Below are positions 48,661 through 58,038 of a stretch of 64,000 bases of DNA, piece after piece. Below the pieces are notes generated by a model that ran no database searches, was not told the DNA's origin, and saw nothing but the letters and a program-made list of their open reading frames with translations. Position 1 is the first letter of the stretch; every line of letters begins with the position of its first letter. This stretch comes from Nitrospirota bacterium (lineage in GTDB: Bacteria > Nitrospirota > Nitrospiria > Nitrospirales > Nitrospiraceae). The stretch covers positions 1 through 64,000 of the forward strand of contig JAGXAR010000011.1 of NCBI GenBank assembly GCA_018971525.1, written 5' to 3'. A program made the position numbers and the translations under genes.

Positions 48661-50181
48661 ATGGGTGTAGAAATTGCCATCACAGTCGCACGCGAGGAAA
48701 CTCGCGTCGCGGTTTTAGACGGCGGAGTCGTCACAGATCTCTTCGGGGATCGTGCGAAGCACAAGGACTTCGTCGGGAACATTTATAAAGGGAAGGTGGC
48801 GAAAGTGTTGCCTGGCATGCAGGCGGCATTTGTGGATATCGGCCTCGAGAAGGCAGCCTTCATGCATGTCTCGGATTTGTCGTTGGACTCCGAACCAGGC
48901 GACACGCTTGTTGATTCGGATGAGGATGACAAGGATGCCGATAAGGACGGGGATATGCTGGGCCCCCGCCGCCAAAGCTCCAAGCCAATTGAGCAACTGC
49001 TGAGTGAAGGCCAAGAGTTGATGGTGCAGATTTCCAAGGGGCCTATCGGCACGAAGGGCTCGCGGGTCACGACCTATGTGTCGCTCCCTGGCCGGTATCT
49101 CGTCTTCATGCCCAATGTGGAACATATCGGTGTTTCCCGCCGTATCGCCCGTGACGAGGAGCGGGCTCGACTCAAGGACATTATGAAACGAGTGCGGAAC
49201 CCTGGCTGTGGATACATTGTCCGCACGGTGAGCGAAGGGGTCAAAGAAGATGAACTGCGATCCGACGTCGATTTTTTGCACGTACTCTGGCAGGACATCC
49301 TGGCGAAACGTGAGCAGAAGGGGGCACCGGCGTTGCTCCACGCCGACTTGAGCCTGAGCTTCCGGGTCGTGCGCGATCTCTTTGGGAAAAAGGTTGATCG
49401 GTTGTGGATCGACTCGCGCGAGGAGTACCAGGCGGTCCGGGACTTCGTGCAGCGATTCTCGCCGGAGCAAACTGCCCGTATTCACTTTTACGACAAGGAT
49501 GAAAGTCTCTTCGATCATCTGGGGGTGGAACAGGAGATGGCGCGGGCCCTCAGCCGCAAAGTCTGGCTCAAGTCCGGCGGGCATCTCGTGATCGACCATA
49601 CCGAAGCGATGACCGTCATCGACGTCAACACCGGACGGTTCGTGGGGAAGCGTGATCAGGAGGAGACCATTCTCCGGAACAATCTGGAGGCCGCAAAAGA
49701 AGTGGCCTATCAGATGAAGTTGCGAGGAATCGGCGGGATCATCATCGTCGATTTCATCGACATGGAGCGAGAGAAGAATCGCGACAAGGTGTACCACGCA
49801 TTGCTTGATGCGATGTCAACCGACAAGGCCCGCACCAGAGTGTCCAGAATTTCTGATCTGGGGCTGATTGAGATCTCTCGTGAGCGGGTGCGAGAGGACC
49901 TCCTGCGTTCACTCTCCGAGCCCTGTCATTATTGCGAAGGGCGGGGCTATACGAAGTCCCCGACGACGGTGGCCTATGAAATATTCCGCGACGTTCGTCG
50001 GATTGGCAGCAGTATCGAGCCGCAGCGGATCGTCGTCGGCGCCCATCCCTCGGTTGTCGGGCTGCTGCAAGATGAAGAGCGACAGGGTCTTGAGGCTGTG
50101 GAGCGCGAGTGTACCGCGAAAATCATCGTCATGCCGGACGAACACTTGCATCTTGAACAGTACGATCTAGCAGTGCTCTAG
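48661..50181 (+). CDS. rng: Ribonuclease G (RNase E/G family)
   Basis: A 506-residue single-strand endoribonuclease for rRNA and mRNA processing. The S1 domain (about 38-130) is interrupted by an acidic insert DSDEDDKDADKDGD (about 82-97). The sensor/DNase-I-like region has HLVIDHTEAMTVIDVNTGRF with the catalytic Asp, and IIIVDFIDMEREKNRD the second. The zinc link is CHYCEGRGY near 421. GGAAGGAG precedes the ATG. It often lies near the mre/rod genes, as here. Confidence 0.95.
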   Translation: MGVEIAITVAREETRVAVLDGGVVTDLFGDRAKHKDFVGNIYKGKVAKVLPGMQAAFVDIGLEKAAFMHVSDLSLDSEPGDTLVDSDEDDKDADKDGDMLGPRRQSSKPIEQLLSEGQELMVQISKGPIGTKGSRVTTYVSLPGRYLVFMPNVEHIGVSRRIARDEERARLKDIMKRVRNPGCGYIVRTVSEGVKEDELRSDVDFLHVLWQDILAKREQKGAPALLHADLSLSFRVVRDLFGKKVDRLWIDSREEYQAVRDFVQRFSPEQTARIHFYDKDESLFDHLGVEQEMARALSRKVWLKSGGHLVIDHTEAMTVIDVNTGRFVGKRDQEETILRNNLEAAKEVAYQMKLRGIGGIIIVDFIDMEREKNRDKVYHALLDAMSTDKARTRVSRISDLGLIEISRERVREDLLRSLSEPCHYCEGRGYTKSPTTVAYEIFRDVRRIGSSIEPQRIVVGAHPSVVGLLQDEERQGLEAVERECTAKIIVMPDEHLHLEQYDLAVL

Positions 50182-50255
50182 CAGCCTGTGGGAAAACTAT
50201 AAAGGCATACCAGAACTTTACCGGTCCGCACGCCTGATACAACGGAAGAGCACCC

Positions 50256-50383
50256 CTCGGGATGCTCAAGAAGGCCGTCCAGGAAGGCCGCAGTGAGTGA
50301 AGATCCGAGACGTACCTACCGGGATTCGTTGAGAGGCTGAACGATGCGAGAACGAAGCTGTCGGCCTTTTTCAGCATCCTGCT
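50256..50383. repeat. Imperfect inverted-repeat element (MITE-like), copy B
   Basis: GGATGCTCAAGAAGGCCG near 50260 mirrors the reverse of CGGCCTTTTTCAGCATCC near 50363-50380. The reverse complement resembles copy A at 33548-33671 in order: TGCTGAAAA, CGTTCTCG, a central palindrome-like GTACGTCTCGG, CTGCGGCCTT-CTGG and TTGAGCA. It lies between rng and dprA. Confidence 0.75.
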
Positions 50384-50413
50384 AAGGATTGTGATTCCCG
50401 TCCAAAGAAACCT

Positions 50414-51602
50414 ATGCAGCCCATCAGCCAGCCTATAGGTGCGGATTCCTCCGCTGAGGTCGCTGGCCCCTCTTCGGGCCATCGTATGACAAGAGCGGTG
50501 TTAGAGTCCTGGCTCCGTCTGCGGGCGATCGATGGAGTGGGAGATCTGACGGTTCTTCGGTTAGTTCGCGCCTGGCACTCTCCCGAGGCTGTCCTGCGTG
50601 CCTCCCGTGATGAATTGATTCAGAGTGGGTGTAGCCCGCAGTTGGCGGACGCGATACGGCGCGGGCCTGATAGTCCCGCCTGTCGGAGCCTTGAGCAGGA
50701 ACTCAATGTGATCGAGCGTGAGCGTATTGAGGTCCGGAGTGTGTTGGATCCCAGCTATCCTACGCGACTGAAGATGATTGCGGACCCTCCGCCGCTCTTG
50801 TATATCACCGGCGCATTGGCTGAGCAGGATGAGCTGGCGGTGGCCATCGTGGGTGCCCGGCGTGCGACGGCAGCTGGGCGTGTCATGACCGAAGAGTTGA
50901 GCCACGACTTGGCGGCACTGGGTGTGACGGTGGTGAGTGGACTCGCGCGCGGAGTTGACGCGGCGGCCCACCGAGGCGCGCTTGCCGCGCAGGGGCGCAC
51001 CATTGCGGTGCTGGGCTGCGGGATCGATCAGACCTATCCGCGAACATGAACGACTACGCCGGCAAATCGAGGAGCGAGGGGCGATTCTGTCTGAGGTGCC
51101 GGTGGACGCGCCACCGCACAGCCATCACTTTCCCAGGCGGAATCGCATCATCAGCGGGTTGTCCCTGGGCGTGATTGTCACAGAGGCGGCTATCAACAGC
51201 GGATCGTTGATTACCGCGAGGTTGGCAGCAGAGCAGGGCCGAGAGGTCTTTGCGGTTCCGGGCTTTGTGAAGGAAGATACCAGCCGGGGGACGAACGCCT
51301 TGATCAAAGATGGTGCGGCTTTGATAGAGCGTGCGCAGGATGTCATCGACGCGGTCATGCCGCAGCTGGAACCGGCGCTTCGCTTGCGCCTGCAACCTTC
51401 TCGAGAAAAGAGGGAGCGCGGCGATCAGTTGGGCAAAGAGGAACAGCTGGTGTATGATGCTTTATCGTATGACCCGTTCACAGTGGACGACGTGATTGTC
51501 ACCACAGGGTTGTCGGTGTCCACTGTGATGGCCTCGCTCTTGTCCCTGGAGCTTCGACAGCGAGTCAGACAGCTGCCGGGGCAACGCTACCTTCTGACGT
51601 AA
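50414..51602 (+). pseudogene. dprA: DNA processing protein DprA, frameshifted
   Basis: DprA loads RecA on incoming single-stranded DNA during transformation. The N-terminal SAM-like part and Rossmann start (VAIVGARRATAAGR, VSGLARGVDAAAHRG, VLGCGIDQTYPR) lie in one frame that stops at 51047-51049. The rest (EHERLRRQIEERGAILSE, FPRRNRIISGLS, SGSLITARLAAEQGREVFAV) continues directly in the -1 frame, so one base is missing near 51041. The C-terminal winged-helix region is intact to 51602. No slippery heptamer is seen, which argues against programmed frameshifting. It is either a recent loss of function or a sequence error. The start could also be the ATG at 50486. Confidence 0.85.
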
Positions 51603-51677
51603 TCGTCGAACAGTTGCACAGATTTGTTATATTTGATACGCATGAGAGGGAAATCCTCGTAGCGAACCGGAGTCTTC

Positions 51678-54029
51678 ATGGCCAAGTCACTCATCATTGT
51701 CGAGTCCCCCACGAAAGCACGCACCATCACCAAGTATCTGGGGCGTGGCTATACCGTCATGGCTTCGGTCGGACATATTAAAGATCTTCCCACCAGCAAG
51801 CTTGGCGTTGACCTGGAGCACGATTTCGAGCCGCAATATGTAACGATCAAGGGAAAATCGAAGGTGTTGGCGGAGATTAAGAAGAAGGCTGAAGAGGCCG
51901 ACAAGGTGTTCCTCGCGCCGGACCCTGACCGAGAAGGCGAAGCCATCGCGTGGCACCTTGAGCAGGAATTGCTTGGGAAGCCAAAATCCAAGTCCAAGAA
52001 AAAGACAGAGGGCAAGGTCTTCCGGGTGCTCTTCAATGAAATCACTGAATCGGCCATCAAGCGTGCGCTGCAGTCGCCGGGACAGGTCGATATGAAGTTG
52101 GTGAACGCGCAGCAGGCCCGTCGGGTGCTTGACCGGATTGTAGGATACCAAGGCAGTCAATTGCTCTGGACCAAGGTGCGCCGCGGACTCAGCATGGGCA
52201 GGGTCCAGTCCGTGGCGATGCGATTGATTTGTGAACGTGAGCAGGAACGGGAAGCGTTTCGCGCGGAAGAGTACTGGTCTATTACGGTAATGCTGTCCGG
52301 GACTACCCCCCCTCCGTTCGAGGCCAAGCTGCATAGTATCAATGGGCAGGACGCCTCGATTGCGACAGAGACCGATGCCCAGCGCATCGTCGATGCCATT
52401 CAAGGGAAAGAGTTTGTCGTTGACTCGATTGATCGAAAAGAAAAGAAACGGAATCCTGTCGCGCCCTTCATCACCAGCCGGCTCCAACAGGAAGCGGCGC
52501 GTAAGCTGCATTTCTCATCGAAGAAAACGATGACCCTGGCGCAGAAGCTGTACGAAGGGATGGAAATCGGGGCGGAAGGTCAGACCGGTCTCATTACCTA
52601 CATGAGGACAGATTCCCCGCGCATTTCGAACGAGGCGATGGCGGAAGCGCGTCAGGTGATCCAGGATCGGTTTGGCTCCGAATACTTGCCCGCCACGCCG
52701 AACGTGTACAAGACGCAGAAAGCGGCGCAAGAAGCCCACGAGGCGATCCGTCCCACTTCAGCGGCGCGCGACCCGGAGTCTATCAGGCAGTACTTAGAGC
52801 CGGATGTCTATAAGTTGTACCAGTTGATCTGGAACCGGTTTATCGCGTCGCAGATGGTCCCTGCGATCCTCGACGTGACTCGCGTGGAGTCGAGTCCCGT
52901 CAAGACGAACGAAAAATTTCTTTTCCGTTCAACCGGCACCGTGGTGAAGTTTCCCGGCCATACGATTGTCTACATGGAGGGGATCGACAAGGAACTCTTC
53001 GCACAGAAGCAAAAAAGCGAACAGGAAGTCGAGGACGAGGCCGAGCGCCAGCTGCCTCTACTCAGCGAGGGAGAGCGGCTTCGGCTCGTATCCCAGGAGG
53101 GACAGACTGTCCCCGGCGTGCTCTCGAAACAACACTTCACCCAGCCTCCGCCTCGGTATAACGAAGCCTTGCTGATCAAAGAATTGGAAGAAAAAGGCAT
53201 TGGCCGGCCGTCCACCTATGCGAGCATCATTTCGACGATTCAAGATCGAAAATATGCCGAAAAGGTGGACGGACGATTCGGTCCCACCGAAACAGGGCGG
53301 ACCGTGAACGATTTCCTGATGAAGGGATTCCCGGACCTGATCAACGTCGACTTCACCTCGCACATGGAAGAGGAGTTGGACGAAATCGAAGAAGGCAACA
53401 AGCCGTGGGTGACGGCAGTGCGGGAGTTTTACGGGACTTTCACGACGGATCTGGAGAACGCGAAGACGATTCCTGGACCCAAGGACACGGTGGAGCCGCC
53501 AACGAATATTCCCTGCGAGAAGTGCGGCCGGATGATGGAAATTAAATGGGGACGTAACGGTAAGTTTCTCGCCTGTCCCGCGTACAAGGACAAGCCACCT
53601 TGCAAGAACACGCAGAACTTTGAGAAGCTCGAGGATGGAACCATTAAAATTGTCCCGAAGATTGAGTTGACGACGGATGAGAAGTGCGAGAAATGCAGCA
53701 GTCCGATGGTGGTGAAGACCGGGCGGTTTGGAAAGTTCATCGCTTGCTCGGCCTATCCGGAGTGCAAGACGACCAAACCGCTCGCGCTGGGCGTGAAGTG
53801 CCCTCAGCCGGGCTGTGGCGGAGATCTCGTCCAGAAACGCACTAAAAAAGGACGTTCGTTCTTTGCTTGCAGCAAGTATCCGGCGTGTGAATATGCCCTG
53901 TGGGATCGCCCCATCAACAAGGCCTGCCCAACCTGCAGCGCTCCGTTCCTCATTGAAAAAGTGAGCAAGCAAGTTGGCCGTAGCGTCCAATGCCGCAATG
54001 AAGAATGCGGCTACCGCGAGGCGGGATAA
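51678..54029 (+). CDS. topA: DNA topoisomerase I
   Basis: A 783-residue type IA topoisomerase relaxing negative supercoils. The TOPRIM domain (about 1-145) has IIVESPTKARTI and APDPDREGEAIAWHLEQEL. The catalytic tyrosine is in GLITYMRTDSPRIS (near 313). Several C-terminal C4 zinc fingers follow (CEKCGRMME, CEKCSSPMV, CPQPGCGGDL, CPTCSAPFL; about 615-780), about four in all. Its length and domain order are normal. Confidence 0.97.
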   Translation: MAKSLIIVESPTKARTITKYLGRGYTVMASVGHIKDLPTSKLGVDLEHDFEPQYVTIKGKSKVLAEIKKKAEEADKVFLAPDPDREGEAIAWHLEQELLGKPKSKSKKKTEGKVFRVLFNEITESAIKRALQSPGQVDMKLVNAQQARRVLDRIVGYQGSQLLWTKVRRGLSMGRVQSVAMRLICEREQEREAFRAEEYWSITVMLSGTTPPPFEAKLHSINGQDASIATETDAQRIVDAIQGKEFVVDSIDRKEKKRNPVAPFITSRLQQEAARKLHFSSKKTMTLAQKLYEGMEIGAEGQTGLITYMRTDSPRISNEAMAEARQVIQDRFGSEYLPATPNVYKTQKAAQEAHEAIRPTSAARDPESIRQYLEPDVYKLYQLIWNRFIASQMVPAILDVTRVESSPVKTNEKFLFRSTGTVVKFPGHTIVYMEGIDKELFAQKQKSEQEVEDEAERQLPLLSEGERLRLVSQEGQTVPGVLSKQHFTQPPPRYNEALLIKELEEKGIGRPSTYASIISTIQDRKYAEKVDGRFGPTETGRTVNDFLMKGFPDLINVDFTSHMEEELDEIEEGNKPWVTAVREFYGTFTTDLENAKTIPGPKDTVEPPTNIPCEKCGRMMEIKWGRNGKFLACPAYKDKPPCKNTQNFEKLEDGTIKIVPKIELTTDEKCEKCSSPMVVKTGRFGKFIACSAYPECKTTKPLALGVKCPQPGCGGDLVQKRTKKGRSFFACSKYPACEYALWDRPINKACPTCSAPFLIEKVSKQVGRSVQCRNEECGYREAG

Positions 54030-54158
54030 GAGCCTTCACGCCTCTTAGGCCAGCCGCTTTCCCTTCGTCCCCTCTTCTCTGTTCCCTCCATTCATCCGAA
54101 ACTGAGAACACATGTCATCGGTGCCGGCGGTGTTGTGGCACGGCCTCGGCTCGCTCGG

Positions 54159-54187
54159 TTGACGAATGGTGAGAAGGTGTCGATAAT
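54159..54187 (+). promoter_or_regulatory. Promoter of bfr
   Basis: TTGACG (54159-54164), a 17-base spacer and GATAAT (54182-54187), each one mismatch from consensus. Transcription would start near 54194, giving a leader of about 100 bases. Confidence 0.65.
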
Positions 54188-54293
54188 GAACCGAATGAAC
54201 CGGAGTGTTGCGGATGCGATGTGCGACACAGATGATCTACAGTTGCGCCCCTTATAGCGAGGGCCTAACAGCTTAAGGAAAGGGGAGTTACCG

Positions 54294-54770
54294 ATGAAAG
54301 CAAAAGAGGGTGTCATCAACGTCCTGAACAAGGTCCTGACGGCGGATCTGACGGCGATCAATCAATACTTCGTGCACGCCAAGATGTGTGAGAACTGGGG
54401 CTACGAACGGCTGTATCATAAAGTGCGGGAGCGCAGCATCGACGAGATGAAGGATGCCGATGAACTCATCGGGCATATCCTCTATCTGGAAGGTGTCCCG
54501 AACGTCCAACGCATGAATACCGTGCAAGTGGGAGAAACAGTGCCTGAGCAGCTCAAGCTCGACCTCAAGGCAGAGCAGGAAATGTTGACGTTGCTTAGCG
54601 AGGGGGTTGTGCACTGCACCAAGGTGGCCGACTTCACCACGCGTCACATGCTTGAAGACATGGCAAAGGATGTCGATACCCACATCGATTGGATCGAAAC
54701 GCAGCTGGAAACGATCAAGCAGGTCGGCTTGGAGAACTATCTCGCCGAGCAAATCAAGAAAGAGAGCTGA
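54294..54770 (+). CDS. bfr: Bacterioferritin, heme-type subunit
   Basis: A 158-residue bacterioferritin for iron storage. By direct numbering against E. coli Bfr, the heme ligand Met52 is present (SIDEMKDAD), but several ferroxidase ligands are changed: Glu18 is Asp18, His54 is Asp54, and the Glu127 position appears as Val, while Glu51 and the C-terminal HIDW histidine remain. Such subunits are known in mixed bacterioferritins, where a partner supplies the ferroxidase centre. A decayed partner-like copy follows. GGGGAG lies before the ATG. Confidence 0.92.
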   Translation: MKAKEGVINVLNKVLTADLTAINQYFVHAKMCENWGYERLYHKVRERSIDEMKDADELIGHILYLEGVPNVQRMNTVQVGETVPEQLKLDLKAEQEMLTLLSEGVVHCTKVADFTTRHMLEDMAKDVDTHIDWIETQLETIKQVGLENYLAEQIKKES

Positions 54771-54778
54771 CCGCGGTC

Positions 54779-55249
54779 ACGAAAGCCAAAGAGGGCGTCG
54801 TCGAATTTTGGGGCAGGTTTTGAAGTCAGAACTGACGGCGGTGCATCAATACTTGCTCCATGCGGCCATGTGTAAGAATTGGGGCTATGAACGACTGCAT
54901 GAGCATTTTAGCCATCTCGCCAATGAGGAGGTCGGCCATTTCTCTGGCCTGATCGATCACATTCTGTATCTCGATGGGGGGCCTGATGTTGGGCATCTCG
55001 ATCAGGTGGCTGCGGGGCGCACGGTACAGGGACCTTTTCAAAGCTGATCTAGGCTTTGACCGTGAGGATGTGGAACTGCTTCGCAAGGGCATCGTCCACT
55101 GTGCCAAGGTCGGGGATTTCACGATCCGCCACAAGCTGGAAGAGATGGTGGTGGATTCAGAAGAGCATGCCGACTGGCTCGAGACACAATTCCTGACAAT
55201 CGAGCAGGATGGTCTCGACCGGTATCTCGCCGAGCACATCAGGAAGTAA
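54779..55249 (+). pseudogene. Second bacterioferritin gene, decayed
   Basis: A tandem relative of bfr, eight bases after it. Three lesions are visible. The expected ATG is ACG (54779-54781, followed by AAAGCCAAAGAGGG). A frameshift lies near 54805 in a run of T, after GTCGTCGAA. A second frameshift lies near 55027-55030, after ACGGTACAG. Joined fragments give LKSELTAVHQYLLHAAM, HLANEEVGHFSGLIDHI and HKLEEMVVDSEEHADW. It keeps Glu18, Glu51 and His54 but has Val at the heme Met52 position, the reverse of the first copy, so it looks like the former ferroxidase-type partner. Confidence 0.88.
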
Positions 55250-55309
55250 CCGTCCCGTCCTCGTGACCCTGCATATTTCGTCGTTTTTCAAATTCATGCG
55301 TGAAAGGTG

Positions 55310-55400
55310 GGGCGGGGGGCCTCAGGAGGAAGAGAGGGCCCCCGCCCGCGAAGTGGGAGGGCACAACTCCCACCCCTTTGCCGGTGTGTCGGACACCGGC
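55310..55400. repeat. Three successive hairpins between convergent broken genes
   Basis: Hairpin 1: GGGCGGGGGGCC (55310-55321) with GGGCCCCCGCCC (55336-55347), one extra G. Hairpin 2: GTGGGAG (55353-55359) with CTCCCAC (55367-55373). Hairpin 3: GCCGGTGT (55380-55387) with ACACCGGC (55393-55400). No T-run follows. They may end transcription from both sides or be remnants of a mobile repeat. Confidence 0.7.
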
Positions 55401-55429
55401 TGGTCTGTGCGATGTTCCTATAGTCATTC

Positions 55430-57182
55430 TTATTGATAATCCTCGTTCAGCGACTTCAAGAAGGCGACCAGCGACGTCACATCGCCGGCTGTCAGCGCGA
55501 TGCGCTGGAGTCGCACCGCGTCATTACGCAATGTTGCCGCACGGGCTTGCGTGGAGACCACGCGATAGAACCCAATGATGTCGTCCAAGGTGTCGAACTG
55601 GCCGTTGTGCATGTAGGGGGCCGAATGGCTTAGATCGCGGAGCCCTGGTGTCTTGAAACGGGCGATAGCCCGATCGAGCAAGACACTATCCGATAGGGGG
55701 CATGGCTGTTGGTCATCGCATAAGATGGCCCGAATCTTCGCCTGTGGACCTGGTATGTCAGGATTGGCAAGACATTCCAGATGCCGAGATCGGTCAATGC
55801 TGGATCTGTCAGAAGCGGAATCGCCCGGAAGGGTTCTGATGCCACAGGGTGGGGCTCGGTCGCTGGGAGGAACTGATTGTAGTTTCCATTGCGGGTGGCC
55901 AAATTCGGAATCGACAGTCCAGCGAACTGACCGACCCCATGAATATCATCGTACTCTTTCTGTGCTGTGCCGGTATTGTGCAGCTTGAAATCGGTGAAGT
56001 TCGGTGCGGCGTGGCAAGCGATGCAGTTTCCGGTCTTCCCCGCTGTGATTTCTGCTGGTGTCGCAGTTGGGGGACTCGATGGCTCCGTAAGAAACATCTT
56101 TAGGCCAGCAAGTTCAACGACACCGAACTGAAAAGCTTGTGAGTGGAATTGGAACTGACCGTTTGAACGATTGGGGTTTGAGGTCACAAATTGGAGCGTT
56201 CCAGCCAGTTAACGCGCCGTAACCAGTTGCAGGAGGCGTCGGCTGTAATCGATCGCGGAGTCGTTCGGGTCCGGTTGCTGAGGCAGACCATTGATCTGCA
56301 GGAAGACGTCGAACGGCGAGCGAATTAGATTGCCGGCGTCGTCTTGCTGCGAAAACAGCAGCTGGTTCACATAGGCCGAAACAACCTTCACGACCGCGTC
56401 GAAGACTTCCTGGTCGGTGGCTGATCCGATGAACGCACGAAATTCAGGCGGCAGACGGAGTTCGTCTGGAATGTCAGGATTCCCTCCCGTAAAGAGAATG
56501 CGGTAAGGGAGTCCGTCGAATTGCTGGGCAATCACCCCGCTTCCGTCCTCCCCCCCCCCGTACGACACGCGCGATATGGGCAATGGCCTGCGCTTTTCGC
56601 CTGGAAGCCAGCCGTAGTTCCTGCCCGTGAAGGTTGCCGCGACCAGATCTTCCATCGAGTTGAATTCCGCATCGAAGTGGAATAGGGCTCCGCCTGATCG
56701 GTCGAGCGCAGAGTTGACGAGGGGAGGCGAATTGCGCGGTGTATGGGTCTTGCCGTCTGTTCTCGGGGGATCGGGCTGCGGCGCGCAAAGTCTGTATAGG
56801 TACGCATCCCTCCTCCCGGAGCAGCCAAGACGTCATCGACCATGTGACAAACGCGGCAATTCATGGACAGGCCTTTGAACGGGCCTGGATCAATCGGTGT
56901 GCCAGGGGTCGTTGTTTCCAGGGTATCCATCACGGCGTCACCGGCATTGTGATCGTTCACATTTCCACCGCCATCCAAGAATGCCTTGAAGGCTTGGGCG
57001 AAACGAGTTTCGACAAACAAACGTTCTCCAACGGAGGCTTCGGCTCCGGGTGTCCCTGTAGTCGAGACTGAAGCCGGTACAGAGTTGCCAACGCCGCCGC
57101 TGCATCCTCCGAATCCAACAAGGAGAAGAGCGATGATGATCAGAGATGACTTTCGGTCAACTTGAGGAACGTGTTGTGACAA
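55430..57182 (-). pseudogene. Multi-heme cytochrome c peroxidase (MauG/CcpA-like), broken
   Basis: Fragments in three frames together give one protein of about 580 residues of the di-heme peroxidase family. The N-terminus is a lipoprotein-like signal (IIALLLVGFGGCSGG). Heme sites CRVCHM (near 110) and CIACHAAPNF (in the middle part) are visible, and the C-terminus has TPGLRDLSHSAPYMHNGQFD. Lesions: a frameshift near 56760 after RRSPIPRE, an in-frame TAA at 56209-56211 between LLQLVTAR and LAGTLQFV, and a frameshift near 55770 after DLGIWNVL. Intact homologues reduce peroxide or oxidise partner proteins in the periplasm. The gene appears dead unless the sequence is faulty. Confidence 0.82.
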
Positions 57183-57218
57183 CGATAAAGAGGGAACATG
57201 CTGAAGTCTCTAATACGT

Positions 57219-57929
57219 CTAATATGAATCTAAATATTCTCCAATGGCTGATTCGGCAAAGTCAGGGTCTGAAAGAGATTTCTGGGCCAGGGCGAATGCC
57301 TCGACTAACTCCGGATCGAATTGAGTGCCCGACGCAACTTTAAGAATCCTGAGTACAATGAGACTTCTGATGGCAGGATCCGCTACGCCTGGAACTTTGA
57401 TGGCGTCGTATGCGTCGGCGACCGATAGGATTCTCGCTCCAAGTGGGATGAATGGCCCTCTGATGCCATAGGGATAGCCAGTGCCATCCCATCGTTCGTG
57501 ATGGTGCGCGATGAAGACGGAGGCTGTCCGCAAGAAGGCGAAAGGTTCGAGGACCGTGGCGCCGAGCCGAGAGTGATTTTGCACGGCGACGTACGATTCC
57601 GGCTCTAGAACCTCTTGGTCTTCGACAAGGTGAGTTGGAAGCATCAAGAGCCCGACATCGTGAAGCAAGGCGGCGAGTTTCAGATCATGCAACTCGCCGG
57701 GAGTCAGGCCGACTGTTTGGCCTATCAGCACTGAGATCGCAGCCGTGCGGCGGCCGTGACCTGTCTGCCAGGGGAGTGCTCGATCCAATTCCTTGCTCAC
57801 CTGCCGGACTAGGATGTTTAGGGTGTCACGGCGTGATGCCAAAGGGAGTCGCAGCCGGTCAATCTTTCTGAGCAGACTCTGAATCTGTGTGACTGCTGGA
57901 TGAATCTGAGCCGAAATGTCGAGTGGCAC
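57219..57929 (-). CDS. HD-GYP domain phosphohydrolase
   Basis: A 236-residue protein with an HD-GYP domain (about 45-215), a likely cyclic-di-GMP or related phosphodiesterase. The HD pair is in AALLHDVGLLMLP, and the extended motif is HHHERWDGTGYPYGIRG followed by ARILSVADAYDAI. It has no receiver or sensor domain, only a short N-terminal helix. The start is GTG with GGAG eight bases upstream. It lies just beyond the broken peroxidase and is preceded by the terminator of the flavoprotein operon. Confidence 0.88.
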   Translation of the reverse strand: MPLDISAQIHPAVTQIQSLLRKIDRLRLPLASRRDTLNILVRQVSKELDRALPWQTGHGRRTAAISVLIGQTVGLTPGELHDLKLAALLHDVGLLMLPTHLVEDQEVLEPESYVAVQNHSRLGATVLEPFAFLRTASVFIAHHHERWDGTGYPYGIRGPFIPLGARILSVADAYDAIKVPGVADPAIRSLIVLRILKVASGTQFDPELVEAFALAQKSLSDPDFAESAIGEYLDSY

Positions 57930-57952
57930 GGCGAGGTCTCCATGTGATGAAC

Positions 57953-57986
57953 AAAAAAACCCAAGATCGTATCGATGATCTTGGGC
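57953..57986 (-). terminator. Terminator of the porin-flavoprotein operon
   Basis: CCCAAGATC and GATCTTGGG (57961-57986) form a nine-pair stem, followed on the minus strand by seven T residues (57953-57959). It lies 53 bases past the membrane-protein gene. Confidence 0.85.
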
Positions 57987-58038
57987 TCTGGGTGAAAACC
58001 TCTGGCCTCAGCCTGTGCGAGCGTCAGGGTGCGTTAAC

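Noticed and set aside
51036-51052. Programmed -1 frameshift in dprA
   Set aside because: No slippery heptamer and no clear downstream structure; mutation or error is more likely.
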